In this document: positions 33,571 through 42,147 of the stretch, one piece after another
Layout: the number at the start of each line of letters is the position of its first letter
Numbering within the stretch: the stretch's first letter is position 1
Source of the DNA: Dyella terrae
GTDB lineage: Bacteria; Pseudomonadota; Gammaproteobacteria; Xanthomonadales; Rhodanobacteraceae
DNA length: 64,000 bases
Assembly: GCF_022394535.1 (NCBI RefSeq)
Contig: NZ_CP089414.1
Coordinates: 186,001 to 250,000, forward strand
Direction of reading: 5' to 3'
Notes under the pieces: model-generated
The model's database searches: none
What the model saw: only the letters and a program-made list of their open reading frames with translations
What the model was told of the DNA's origin: nothing
Program-made: the position numbers and the translations under genes

Positions 33571-33921
33571 TCAGTCGGGAATCGAACCGTCGAGCTGTGC
33601 CAGCCGCACATACCCGGACAGCGGCCGCACTGCATGGAAATACAGGTCGCGCAGGACGGGCCGCCCGAGCGGCCCGACGATAGCGGCCAAATCCGACAGT
33701 TTCACCACTCCCAGCGCGGGCATGCCGATGCCAAGGTCGATCAACCCCCAGGCTGTATTGCCGTCGGCTGGATCAAGTGCGGCCAGTAGCCAGGTCGCGT
33801 GCGCGTCCGGTGTGAACAGCCGGACCACCGGCATCGGATCGATGGGCTGGCCGGTAGCGCGTGCTTCGCCGACGGCGAGCAGTTGCGCGCGTTGTTCGTC
33901 GGTAACGAGTGGCTGGGTCAT
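33571..33921 (-). CDS. DUF2958 family protein
   Basis: 116 residues from the ATG at 33921 (MTQPLVTDEQRAQLLAVGEA). It continues with PVVRLFTPDAHATWLLAALD, DLGIGMPALGVVKLSDLAAI and GRPVLRDLYFHAVRPLSGYV, the DUF2958 pattern. A small protein common in ICEs; function unknown. An ATG at 33930 is also possible. Confidence 0.85.
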   Translation of the reverse strand: MTQPLVTDEQRAQLLAVGEARATGQPIDPMPVVRLFTPDAHATWLLAALDPADGNTAWGLIDLGIGMPALGVVKLSDLAAIVGPLGRPVLRDLYFHAVRPLSGYVRLAQLDGSIPD

Positions 33922-34213
33922 GACCGTCATTCCCATGTATCCGGTAATGCACAGAGCCGCTTTGCCACCAAAGCACGAAACCGGCGAAGCGGATGCGTGC
34001 CTTCGTGGGAAAGCACGAAAGCGCAAACCGACGAATCCGGCCATGCACGGAAACGTCGATGCGCAATGGTGCATATCAGGAAAGACACGGAAGCGGCTCT
34101 CCGGGTTTGTCGAAATCCGTCAAAGCGGATTTCAGTAACCAGCCGGCTAAATTGCTACCAATGAGTTAAAGATAACGTGGTTTTAATTGTCTCGCGATCG
34201 GACGCTTCTGTCC

Positions 34214-34504
34214 ATGCAGAAGCGTCCCGTCCAGGCCGGCCGACCGGCCGGCGCTACCACCTTCGATGCCGAACTGGCCCAGGCGTTCGGCGCGGCGGTG
34301 CGTGCATTGCGGGCGGAGCGTGGCATCGCCCAGGAACTGCTGGCTAACCAGGCCGGAATCGAGCGTTCCCACTTGGGAAAGATCGAGCGCGGCGAGCACA
34401 TGCCCACGTTGGCGATAATCTTCAAGATCGCCAACGCGTTGGAGTGCAGCACGGCTGCACTGATGAGCGCGACGGAAAGCCGGCTTGCAGCGTCCGGAGC
34501 GTAG
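34214..34504 (+). CDS. XRE-family helix-turn-helix regulator
   Basis: 96 residues from ATG 34214. GAAVRALRAERGIAQELLAN, QAGIERSHLGKIERGEHMP and TLAIIFKIANALECSTAALM form a Cro/C1-type HTH. It is the only + strand gene of the maintenance block and lies between duf2958 and duf736, so it may repress ICE genes in both directions. An upstream in-frame TTG at 34187 is less likely. AT-rich sequence at 34140-34190 looks like its promoter. Confidence 0.85.
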   Translation: MQKRPVQAGRPAGATTFDAELAQAFGAAVRALRAERGIAQELLANQAGIERSHLGKIERGEHMPTLAIIFKIANALECSTAALMSATESRLAASGA

Positions 34505-34570
34505 CTGTTGCAGTGCTGTCTCTGGCAGCACTGCTGCCCCGCCGCCGTGGGCGGGGCGCAGTGGCGGCGG

Positions 34571-34888
34571 TTAGTCCGCCTGCTGTGGCTTGCTGCGCGA
34601 CCAGATCAGGTCGTGCCTGCCGTCCTCGCTCTCGATCAGGCGGGCATAGACCGTTGCCGGGAACGAAGGATCGTCGAGGGTCACGGACACATAGGGCCGT
34701 TCGGCCTTGCTGACTTTCTTCCACGCCGCGCCGATGTCGTGGCCGGCCGCCTGCACGCGGAAGTCGGGGGCGTTCTCGCTGTCGCCCTTGTCGTTGGGAA
34801 CCAGCTTGACCTTGACGTTGAGCGTCAGGGTGCGCAGCGTGCCAGTGAAGCCGTCTTTCTCTGCGGTGAAGGTGCCGATGTTAGCCAT
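34571..34888 (-). CDS. DUF736 family protein
   Basis: 105 residues, [20 protein letters not shown] at the start after a strong GGAG site, with [20 protein letters not shown] in the middle. It is the DUF736 protein found next to parB in IncP/Tn4371-type elements; function unknown, probably nucleic-acid binding. A ten-residue-long piece of it is repeated in inverted orientation at 35230-35259. Confidence 0.9.
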   Translation of the reverse strand: MANIGTFTAEKDGFTGTLRTLTLNVKVKLVPNDKGDSENAPDFRVQAAGHDIGAAWKKVSKAERPYVSVTLDDPSFPATVYARLIESEDGRHDLIWSRSKPQQAD

Positions 34889-35005
34889 GATGTTTCTCCT
34901 TTCGGGTTGAACAAGGTCGCGCCAGTGCGTCCTTGTTGTGATCCGGCCGGCGGGGGATGGGCTGGCCGCACCGCGCAGCGGGCGCAACACCGTGGAGCAC
35001 CTGGA

Positions 35006-35063
35006 AGCGAAAACAATTTGTCCCGCGAGGAAGCCGCGTAGCGGCGGGGAAATTGTTTTCGCT
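35006..35063. repeat. Large inverted repeat (cruciform) upstream of duf736
   Basis: AGCGAAAACAATTT (35006-35019) and AAATTGTTTTCGCT (35050-35063) are perfectly complementary. Within the 30-nt loop a second stem GCCGC/GCGGC (35032-35045) can form. The AT-rich outer arms stand out against GC-rich surroundings. No T-run follows, so it is not a simple terminator. Confidence 0.7.
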
Positions 35064-35520
35064 GGAAGGTTGCGGCCATGAAGCCCAAGGCGCAGCCGTG
35101 CCCTCGCCAGGATTCACAACAGACCAAGGACGTACAGGCCGACCGCTCCCGAAAGGAGACAGGGCCGACTCGGCATCTCCGCATGATGGCTTCATCGGCT
35201 TGTGCCCTGATGCGGGCAAGGCCAACTGCAATGACAAGGGCGACAGTGAGAATGCCCCTGCCGCAACCTGCGGCTCCGTGCGCGAGGCGTGGCGTGGAAG
35301 CTCCATAAAGCAAGGCCGGGCGAGTGTGTCCGTGAACCGTCCTTCGTGACGTAAAGGCGGCGAACCGCCAGCGTCGAAGACGGCACGCTTTTGCACAACC
35401 TGTCGCAGCAAGCCGGGGCGTAGCCCCAAGCCCTGCCCATGACGGCGGGGCGCCATCGAAACCTTGCCCGCGCCAGCGGGTGCCGACTGCCGTACCGCGC
35501 GCAAGGTCGTTGCGCGCTCG

Positions 35521-35554
35521 CCCCGTCGCCGCCTGGCCGAAGGCGGCGACGGGG
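35521..35554. terminator. GC-rich hairpin downstream of parB, possible terminator
   Basis: CCCCGTCGCCGCCT (35521-35534)/AGGCGGCGACGGGG (35541-35554), a 14-bp perfect stem with a GGCCGA loop about 100 nt past the parB stop. On the + strand CGGTTTT follows. For the - strand parB transcript no T-run is present, so termination is uncertain. Confidence 0.4.
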
Positions 35555-35655
35555 CGGTTTTGCCGTGGACGTGGAAACCGGGCGCGGCAGACCTGCCGCG
35601 CCCGGTTCTGAATGAAAGGAAACCCCGGCGCACTGCGCCGGGGCTAGGGACTACC

Positions 35656-37692
35656 TCACGCGGCCAGTGCGTGCACTTCCACCTCGGCGGCGGCATCTTC
35701 CGACGCAGCAGCTTCGTCAGCCGCTTCCGGCACGCCTTCCGGCTCCGTGTGATGCTCGGTCTGAAACACGGCAGTCATCCAGCCGGTGCCCTCGGCCAGC
35801 CGTTCGGCTTCGCTGGCAATGTCGCCCTTCTTCAACTTCGACAGACGGGTGACGTGCGCGGGGGCGAACTGCCCCACGGCTTCCAGAATCACGGCCTTGG
35901 AAACATGGCGGAAATAGCCCTCGGCGGTCGGCTTCCACCATGCGGCCATGTCCAGCTCCACGGCCTGCGCCAGTTCCGCGCCGGGCTGGTGCTGCGCAGC
36001 GCGAGGCGTCACCACATCCACCGTGGACGCCACGCACACGGCCAGCAACCGCACCAGTTCGTCTTGCGACTTCGCCAGCAACACGGCGAACAGTTCGGCG
36101 CTGTCGTCCGGCAACGCTTCGCCTGCGATCTGCTGCAACTCACGAAGCGCCACGGCGGCAGGCGATTCCGGCACGTCCGAAGCCATGCTTTCCAGCCGGT
36201 CTTGCACGTCCAGACGCACGCCGAGTGGCAAGCCGTCGCGGTGGCATCCATCCTGCAAGACAGTCCGCACCATGCCATACACCAGCGCGGCCAGAGCGAC
36301 CTGCGGATGCCGGGCGACTTCGATTTGCAGCGCCGCCGTGCGATGGGCACTCAACCGTTGCGCCAGCCGGTCGGACAGGTTCGCGGTCTTGGGGGCTTCG
36401 TCGGCGTCGTCGTTCGCGCCATCGCCTGCACTGAAACCCTGCCGCAGTTTTTCCAGCGTGCGCAGCGCCTTCGCCTCGGCCTCGCGCAGCAGCCCGCGAT
36501 GAATCACGGCCTCGCCCTCGCGGTCGAGCGTGACGATGGCACCGGCCACGGCGCGCACGTCCGGGGCATATTCCCGCAAGGCATCTTCGATGGCTTGCAG
36601 TTCATCGGCCACCTGCTCGCGGCGCGGTTCCAGCGCCTCGGTCCTGTCCTCGTCCTCGGCGTCGTAAGCTTCTTCCAGTTCGGCGTCGATCTTGTCGAGG
36701 CGGGTTTGCAGCGACGCGACGCGGCGGCCTTCGCGGGCGCTCGGCTCTCGGCGCTGGCGCGGGGCGTTCTGGAACGTCTGCCGCTCGGCGTGGCTCACCT
36801 GCGGCACGGCTTCCACCCATGCCCAACCCTCACCACGCACGTCCTCGGCCAGCGCGTCCAGCTTGCCACGCACCAGCGTTTCCAGCAGCGCGGCATCGGT
36901 CAGGTAGGTTCCGGCATCGCCTTCCGCGAACAGGTCGCGGCGGATGCCGCCACCTGCCGTCGTGTAGGCGTCCAGCTCGACGAAGCGCACCAGCGGATGC
37001 GTGGCGGTGATTTCGCGCTCGGTCAGGCGTTCGCGCAGCGCGGACGGGCTGCGCTGCCATTCCGGCGCACCGTAGAACGCGGCTTCCTGCGCGGTGCGGT
37101 CGTCGGTGATGGTCAAGGCCATCAACTGTTCCAGCGTCGCGGCTCCGACGCGATAGTCGGACAGCAGGCGCGGCGAGACGTTGGCGAGCTTCAAGCGGCG
37201 CTGCACCACCAGCGGGGACACGCCGAAGTCGGCGGCAATGTCCTCGATGGGGCGACCCTCCTTGACCAGCGCGGCGAAGGCCGCGAACTGGTCGGCGGGG
37301 TGCATGGCCTCGCGCTGCACGTTCTCCGCGAGGCTGACGGTACGGGCGGAAGCGTCGGCCACCAGCAGGCACGGCACTTCGTAGTCGGCGGCGATGCGCT
37401 TTTTCTTCGCCAGTAGCTTCAAGGCAGTCAGGCGGCGGTCGCCCGCGACGACTTCGTACTGCTCGCCATTGGCGGCGAGGATGACGATGAGATTTTGCAG
37501 CAGGCCGACGCGAGCAATGCTCGCGGCCAGTTCGGGGATGGACTGGCGCGGGGTCGCGCGCACGTTGCGCTTGGAACGGCGCGGCAACAACTGCGACAGC
37601 GGAACCAGAATCAGGTTCTTGGTCGGGTCGGCCACTTCCAGCGGCGCGGCGGTTTCGATGGCGATGGTTTCGGTTTTCAGGACGGCGTTCAT
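35656..37692 (-). CDS. parB: Large ParB/RepB/Spo0J-type nuclease-domain protein
   Basis: 678 residues. The ATG at 37692 follows AGGAG. The N-terminal ParB domain has LILVPLSQLLPRRSKRNVR, QYEVVAGDRRLTALKLLAKK (the ERRLxA-like motif) and VSLAENVQREAMHPADQFAA, and the KorB/HTH part has DIAADFGVSPLVVQRRLKLA. The rest is a long acidic helical region (EAYDAEDEDRTEALEPRREQ). This long ParB form is typical of Tn4371-like ICEs; it probably acts on element DNA for partition or regulation. Confidence 0.9.
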   Translation of the reverse strand: MNAVLKTETIAIETAAPLEVADPTKNLILVPLSQLLPRRSKRNVRATPRQSIPELAASIARVGLLQNLIVILAANGEQYEVVAGDRRLTALKLLAKKKRIAADYEVPCLLVADASARTVSLAENVQREAMHPADQFAAFAALVKEGRPIEDIAADFGVSPLVVQRRLKLANVSPRLLSDYRVGAATLEQLMALTITDDRTAQEAAFYGAPEWQRSPSALRERLTEREITATHPLVRFVELDAYTTAGGGIRRDLFAEGDAGTYLTDAALLETLVRGKLDALAEDVRGEGWAWVEAVPQVSHAERQTFQNAPRQRREPSAREGRRVASLQTRLDKIDAELEEAYDAEDEDRTEALEPRREQVADELQAIEDALREYAPDVRAVAGAIVTLDREGEAVIHRGLLREAEAKALRTLEKLRQGFSAGDGANDDADEAPKTANLSDRLAQRLSAHRTAALQIEVARHPQVALAALVYGMVRTVLQDGCHRDGLPLGVRLDVQDRLESMASDVPESPAAVALRELQQIAGEALPDDSAELFAVLLAKSQDELVRLLAVCVASTVDVVTPRAAQHQPGAELAQAVELDMAAWWKPTAEGYFRHVSKAVILEAVGQFAPAHVTRLSKLKKGDIASEAERLAEGTGWMTAVFQTEHHTEPEGVPEAADEAAASEDAAAEVEVHALAA

Positions 37693-37769
37693 GGTGACAA
37701 CTCCTAGCAGTTGGGATGCAGCAGCGAGAGAAGCGACAGGGGCCGCTGCCTGCCCCTGTCGCGTGGGGT

Positions 37770-38594
37770 TCAGGCTTTCAACTGGCGCAGGCCATCGGCC
37801 AGCAGCCACAAGGCGCGATTCAGGCGGATGCCGTTGTCGATGCCCTGCACCGGGCGCGTGGTCTGGCGGCGACCATTCGCGGCGCGGGCGGACAGGCCGC
37901 CTTTGATGAGGTTTTCTTGCGTGCGGTTGAACACGCTCCACAAGTCGCGGCGGCTATCGTCGTGACGGCGCGGCATCAGGATTTGCGATTCCGTGATGGG
38001 CGCGGGCTTGTCCTCGTCGTACTTCAACGCCAGCGCGGCGCGGGCGAACACTTCCGATTCCCCGGCGTCTAGCGTGATGGCCTGCATGGCATCGCGGGAT
38101 TCCTGCGCCCGGTCGAAGCCGTGCAAGACTTCGTAAGCGCCTTCGATCACCTGCGCGGCTACGTCTCCCTTGTGGGGTACGCGCACGTCGGCCACGGTGT
38201 CACCGCAAACGAGGCCGTTCTGGCACACGAAGCGGAACATCCCGGCGAGCATCTGATAGCTACTGGTGCCGTCGTGCGAATTGAGCAGGATGATTTCGTT
38301 GGCTTCGCGGCCGTTGATCTGGCTGGCGTGGCGCAGCCGGATCATGTGCTTGGTGTAGTCGCGGCGATCATCCGCACGCACGCGGGTCTGGCACACCATG
38401 AAAGGCTCGAAGCCTTCGCCGCGCAGTTCTTGCAGCACGGTCGCGGTGGGGATGTAGCTGTATCGCTGCGATCGGCTTTCGTGCGGCGCGTCCGCGTAGA
38501 TGGACGGGGCCACGGCGCGAATCTGGTCATCCGACAAGGGACAGTCGGAGCGCAGCACCGGGGAACGTGAAGCGAAACGGGAAGCGAGTTGCAT
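37770..38594 (-). CDS. DUF932 family protein
   Basis: 274 residues starting MQLASRFASRSPVLRSDCPL after AGGAG. It continues SRSQRYSYIPTATVLQELRG, HMIRLRHASQINGREANEII and LLNSHDGTSSYQMLAGMFRF, the DUF932 (phage/plasmid LGT_TIGR03299-like) pattern. Function unknown; always linked to parB and radC in these ICEs. Confidence 0.9.
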   Translation of the reverse strand: MQLASRFASRSPVLRSDCPLSDDQIRAVAPSIYADAPHESRSQRYSYIPTATVLQELRGEGFEPFMVCQTRVRADDRRDYTKHMIRLRHASQINGREANEIILLNSHDGTSSYQMLAGMFRFVCQNGLVCGDTVADVRVPHKGDVAAQVIEGAYEVLHGFDRAQESRDAMQAITLDAGESEVFARAALALKYDEDKPAPITESQILMPRRHDDSRRDLWSVFNRTQENLIKGGLSARAANGRRQTTRPVQGIDNGIRLNRALWLLADGLRQLKA

Positions 38595-39138
38595 GGTCTT
38601 TCTCCTGACAAGGGTTGGCTGTTGAAACCCCACCGGATTCCTAGATTTGGAGCCCGCTTTGGGCTTCCGGTGGGGTCGGCGCGGAGACCTGGGCCGGCCT
38701 CGTTGCCACCGTCTTTCCTGAGTTCATCGCCCGCGACGGTCAGGAGCGCGCGGATGGGGGCCGTCAAGGAGACAAGCGCAGGGTGGGTGCGGCCCGCAGG
38801 CGCAGCCGAGGACACGGCCCTGCGCGCCTTGACGGCACACGGGAGCGGGCTACAGTCGCGGACAAGGTGATGAAGTCAGGAAAGGCGGATCGACAGGCAA
38901 CGGCCGTTGTGTTGGCGCAGACACCACGCAAGCGAAGCGCGCAGGCCCGGATCTCGGAGCCGGGCCAAAGTCCGCGCCGGCGCAGCCGGGGCGGCGGCAT
39001 TGCAGGGGCGCCAAGCGCAGCGCGGCGGGGATAGCCCGCAGGGCTTTCCCCTGAGAGTGCAAGCACCAGCGCGCAGCGCCGAAGGCGCGAAGGCGTCAGC
39101 AGCGGGCGCAGCAAAAAAAGGGGCCGAAGCCCCCTCGC
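38595..39138. other. Non-coding region between duf932 and radC with repeats
   Basis: 544 nt, no supported gene. It shares two short motifs with the region on the other side of radC: CCGTCAAGG (38761-38769, and inverted at 38827-38835) and the 22-bp GCAAGCGAAGCGCGCAGGCC block starting at 38928. Probably regulatory. Confidence 0.4.
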
Positions 39139-39645
39139 TCAAAGCAGGCCGCGTTCGGCGAATGACGCCGTGGTTTCACCAGCGACGATGACGTGATCGA
39201 GCACACGCACGTCCACTAGCGCCAACGCTTCCCTGAGCCGCTGGGTCAGCGCCTTGTCCGCTGCGCTCGGCTCGGGATTCCCGCTTGGATGGTTGTGCGA
39301 GAAAATCACCGCCGCCGCATTGAACTGCAGCGATTCTTTGACGACTTCGCGTGGATGAACCGATGCGCCGTCGATCGTGCCACGGAACATCTCCACATAC
39401 TCGATCAACCGGTGGCGCGTATCGAGGAACAGCACTGCGAAAACCTCGTGCTCGAATCCGGCCAGCTTGGTGCGCAGGTACTCCTTGACCATCGCCGGCG
39501 AACTGAACTCGGCACCACGCTGCATCTTTTGGTCGATGACCTGGCGCGCGGCCGCCAGGATTTGGTCGGTCGTCGCCGGCAGATAGCGCCCCTGGTCGTC
39601 ACGTACCAGCAGCGAGGCATCAAGAGAGAGGGAAAGTTGCGACAT
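39139..39645 (-). CDS. radC: RadC-like JAB-domain protein
   Basis: 168 residues. The JAB/MPN metal motif is complete: ESLQFNAAAVIFSHNHPSGN then PEPSAAD, with HxHP...SxxD. It starts after GGAGC. RadC-type proteins are common on ICEs and defence islands; despite the name no repair role is established. Confidence 0.93.
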   Translation of the reverse strand: MSQLSLSLDASLLVRDDQGRYLPATTDQILAAARQVIDQKMQRGAEFSSPAMVKEYLRTKLAGFEHEVFAVLFLDTRHRLIEYVEMFRGTIDGASVHPREVVKESLQFNAAAVIFSHNHPSGNPEPSAADKALTQRLREALALVDVRVLDHVIVAGETTASFAERGLL

Positions 39646-40024
39646 GTTCGTGCTCCGGTTGCTCGGGCGGCATTGCCCGGAACCGGCGCCAGCACGGCGC
39701 AGCGCAAGCCGTCACAGGGTCGAAGACGGCCAAGGCCGCAAGCGTGCAAGCACGCGCAGCCCTTGACGGCGAGAACGCCGTGATACGGTGAAGGGAAACA
39801 GCAAGACCGCCCCCACGCTACGCATGAACGCAGGCAAGCGGAGCGCGCAGGCCCGTCAAGGGTCGGAGGCGTCAGGGATCAAAGCCGAATGGCCGCGACT
39901 CGGTACGAGGCGCGGGGCACAGCCCGCGAGCCCAACGGCGCATTGCGCCGGGACGGTCAAGAATTGATTGACAAAATTCACTGCGCAGAAAATATCTGTG
40001 AAGCAGCGAATATTTCGTACGAAG
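39646..40024. other. Non-coding region between radC and the vsr gene
   Basis: 379 nt. Contains CCTTGACGG at 39761-39769, its inverse CCGTCAAGG at 39853-39861, and a second 22-bp block GCAAGCGGAGCGCGCAGGCC from 39834. GC content drops near 39960-40020 (AATTGATTGACAAAATTCAC), which marks the border between the ICE backbone and the defence operon. No terminator for the defence operon is obvious. Confidence 0.4.
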
Positions 40025-40441
40025 CTAGGCTCTGCGAAGCTTGTCTACTCTTGCCTCAATGCGCTGAATGCAGCGTTCAAGGTTCTTTTTTACGTCGTGC
40101 TCCCAAATCCGCATGACCGTCCAGCCGTCACGGCGCAGAAGTGTCATATGCCGGAGGTCGCGCGCCATGTTCCCAGCAATTTTTTCGTACCAGTAGGGTG
40201 CGAGTTTGTGCGACCACTGGTCGAACTTCCATCCGTGCCAGAAGTCGCCATCGATGAATATAGCGAGTCGAATCTTGGTGAAAACGACATCCGGCTTACC
40301 CGCAAGCCATGCTGCATTCACTCGAAAGCGGTAACCGCGTCTGTGCAGTTCCTTCCTCACGGCAAGCTCCACTTTGGTGTCCCGGCCGCGGATCCGTGAC
40401 ATGGTCATACGCCGTTGCTCGGGCGTCATGTTGTCAGCCAT
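40025..40441 (-). CDS. vsr: Vsr, very short patch repair endonuclease
   Basis: 138 residues, MADNMTPEQRRMTMSRIRGR, with RDTKVELAVRKELHRRGYRF, then PDVVFTKIRLAIFIDGDFWH (catalytic Asp region) and PYWYEKIAGNMARDLRHMTL. Vsr nicks next to the T of T:G mismatches formed when 5-methylcytosine deaminates, and normally accompanies an m5C methyltransferase; one is encoded in the same operon. The start overlaps the upstream gene by 8 nt. The usual IDGCFWHGC is IDGDFWHGW here. Confidence 0.93.
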   Translation of the reverse strand: MADNMTPEQRRMTMSRIRGRDTKVELAVRKELHRRGYRFRVNAAWLAGKPDVVFTKIRLAIFIDGDFWHGWKFDQWSHKLAPYWYEKIAGNMARDLRHMTLLRRDGWTVMRIWEHDVKKNLERCIQRIEARVDKLRRA

Positions 40442-41240
40442 CGCTAGGCACCAGCGCCGATTCCGAGTTCCGGCGGGGAAGTGAAGCGGCCACTTGTTCG
40501 AAAACACTTTTGACGTGGCGATCGATCTCCCCTGAAGCGATCGACTCGAATGACAAGAATGACGATAGTCGGAGGAAACGCTTCTGCGCCTCTCGGATCA
40601 ACTGGCGCCGGGTGAGATCAGAGTATGTCTGCGATGCGGCCAGCAGTCCGGCCGCAATGGAGCCGGGCAAGCCTTCTATGCCGGCGAGCGACGGGCGCTC
40701 CATCAACTGGACCAGTTCGTCCTCTCCGAGCGCGCGCAAAAGCTCCGCCAACCGAGAGGCATCAGGTGCTCGCGGCGCGAGGTGAAAGGCGCGCCACCAA
40801 AGACGCTGAAAGACGTTGCGGCGACCTGCAACAAATCGTTCAAGCGGGGTTGTGGCATTGTCTGTCCCACCAAATCGCCATCGGACGACATCAGGCAGCA
40901 GGACGCAGGACAGAAACTCCCAGACGCCGCCTTTGACCGCTTCCGCAGGTGCCATGCACATCTGTTGTGCCAGCGCGATGGAAGCCTCGGCATCGAAGGC
41001 CGCAGCCTGCTGCTGGCTTGCTGGATTCGGATATCCGGCAGTCGTCGCCAACTGAAGGAGGTCGCCGCGAAGCTTGCTTAGCGCCGCGACTGTCGCGCGG
41101 GCTCCTCCCGTCGGCGTGTATTCGCAGGCAGGATGTTCGGTCGTGGCCGTGCCCGCGAGCGATGGAATGGAGGCTGCGCGAGCTGCATCGGCTAGTTGGA
41201 GGGCGATATGGTGTGGGAGCTGAGGAAAGAGGGTCACCAT
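40434..41240 (-). CDS. Unknown protein of the defence operon (268 aa)
   Basis: 268 residues, largely alpha-helical, without a motif I can name. It starts MVTLFPQLPHHIALQLADAA directly after the stop of the preceding gene and overlaps vsr at its end, so it is part of the operon. Visible segments are MAPAEAVKGGVWEFLSCVLL then PDVVRWRF, a Trp/Arg-rich middle (VFQRLWWRAFHLAPR) and the helical LTRRQLIREAQKRFLRLSSF. Proteins of similar size and helical content accompany Z1/PD-(D/E)XK genes elsewhere (one Pfam group there is DUF6339), but I cannot assign it by eye. Confidence 0.75.
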   Translation of the reverse strand: MVTLFPQLPHHIALQLADAARAASIPSLAGTATTEHPACEYTPTGGARATVAALSKLRGDLLQLATTAGYPNPASQQQAAAFDAEASIALAQQMCMAPAEAVKGGVWEFLSCVLLPDVVRWRFGGTDNATTPLERFVAGRRNVFQRLWWRAFHLAPRAPDASRLAELLRALGEDELVQLMERPSLAGIEGLPGSIAAGLLAASQTYSDLTRRQLIREAQKRFLRLSSFLSFESIASGEIDRHVKSVFEQVAASLPRRNSESALVPSDG

Positions 41241-42147
41241 TCAGCTCCAGAACAACCTGAGCCGACCCTGCAGGTCGGTGGTGAAGTAATCAGGCCTCTG
41301 ATTTGCGGCGGCGGCCAAGCCCCGGATGCCGTCGCCAGGAAACAGCATCTGGATCATCATGTAGATGATCCTGCCGCAACTCCCTTCAGCGTAGTCGCCT
41401 TCGCATTCGATGAAATCCTCGTTTGCCAGCGCGCCAAGAATCAAAGCTTTGGCAATGTCGAAATAGATCGCAGAGCGAATCGCCGATGCTTCGGCATTCG
41501 GGAATTCGCCTGAGACCGCATGCACTACCCGTGGGTGCGCAGCGTTGATGAGCAGGCGGACCGAGCCGAGAAAAGGCTGTTCCAGAGCAAACACATTCCA
41601 AGAGAGTCGCCATGCCGCCTCTGGGTTTGCCCAATAGCCTTTGCTGAAATCAACCACTTCCACCGGAAAGAACGAAAGCGATGAATCCAGCTGAATCGTC
41701 TGTCTTTCCTGTAGCAGCACGGCGCCGGCATGTCGCGCCGAGAGTGGTGTACCGGAATCCTGTCGGACAGCCACCAAAACTGTGGTGTCGATATGCAGCG
41801 CTCCTGCAATGTCGCTGCCAGCAATGTCACCAGACAGCTCAACAAGGCAGGTGTCGTCGCCGTCGGAAATAGGAATTCTGGCCAGCCCGCGGCGCAGCAC
41901 GGTGCCGGGACTCAGACCAGCTTGCTGCCGCCAGCAACGGAACAGTTTCGGCAAGGCCGCAGTCGGCCCGCAGACCTGCGGCGTCGATGATGACCTCTCT
42001 GCGTAGCCGGAGAACAGAGCCGTAGTCGAAGCCGAACAGGATGGCAGGAAGATGCGACGGCGGCTCTGTCGATAGAACTTCCCACTGTCCTGTCGTGAGC
42101 CGGTGGGCAGCCGCTCGTTTGTAGGGGACGGCGGTCACGGTTTTCAT
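41241..42147 (-). pseudogene. Unknown protein of the defence operon, apparently frameshifted
   Basis: The gene starts MKTVTAVPYKRAAAHRLTTG at 42147 (ATGA overlap with the GHKL gene) and runs through YGSVLRLRREVIIDAAGLRA to LLAAASWSES near 41920. It must then shift one base to continue in the frame GTVLRRGLARIPISDGDDTC, which stays open to 41241 and ends LQGRLRLFWS. The downstream frame on its own has only a TTG start with no ribosome site, so a single gene of about 300 residues is likelier than two genes. Removing one C from TCCCGG at about 41915 would join the frames. No known domain seen. It may be a real mutation or a sequencing error. Confidence 0.6.

Larger units (their letters stand above)
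34889..35655. other. 767-nt non-coding region between duf736 and parB with strong palindromes
   Basis: No supported gene. It contains a 14-bp perfect inverted repeat at 35006-35063 with a second small stem inside, an inverted DUF736-like fragment at 35230-35259, and a 14-bp GC-rich hairpin at 35521-35554. Composition and repeats suggest a replication, transfer or partition site, or a structured leader for duf736, rather than coding sequence. Confidence 0.45.

Noticed and set aside
35464..37416. 650-residue open frame on the + strand
   Set aside because: It is antisense to the large parB gene and is a by-product of its codon usage.
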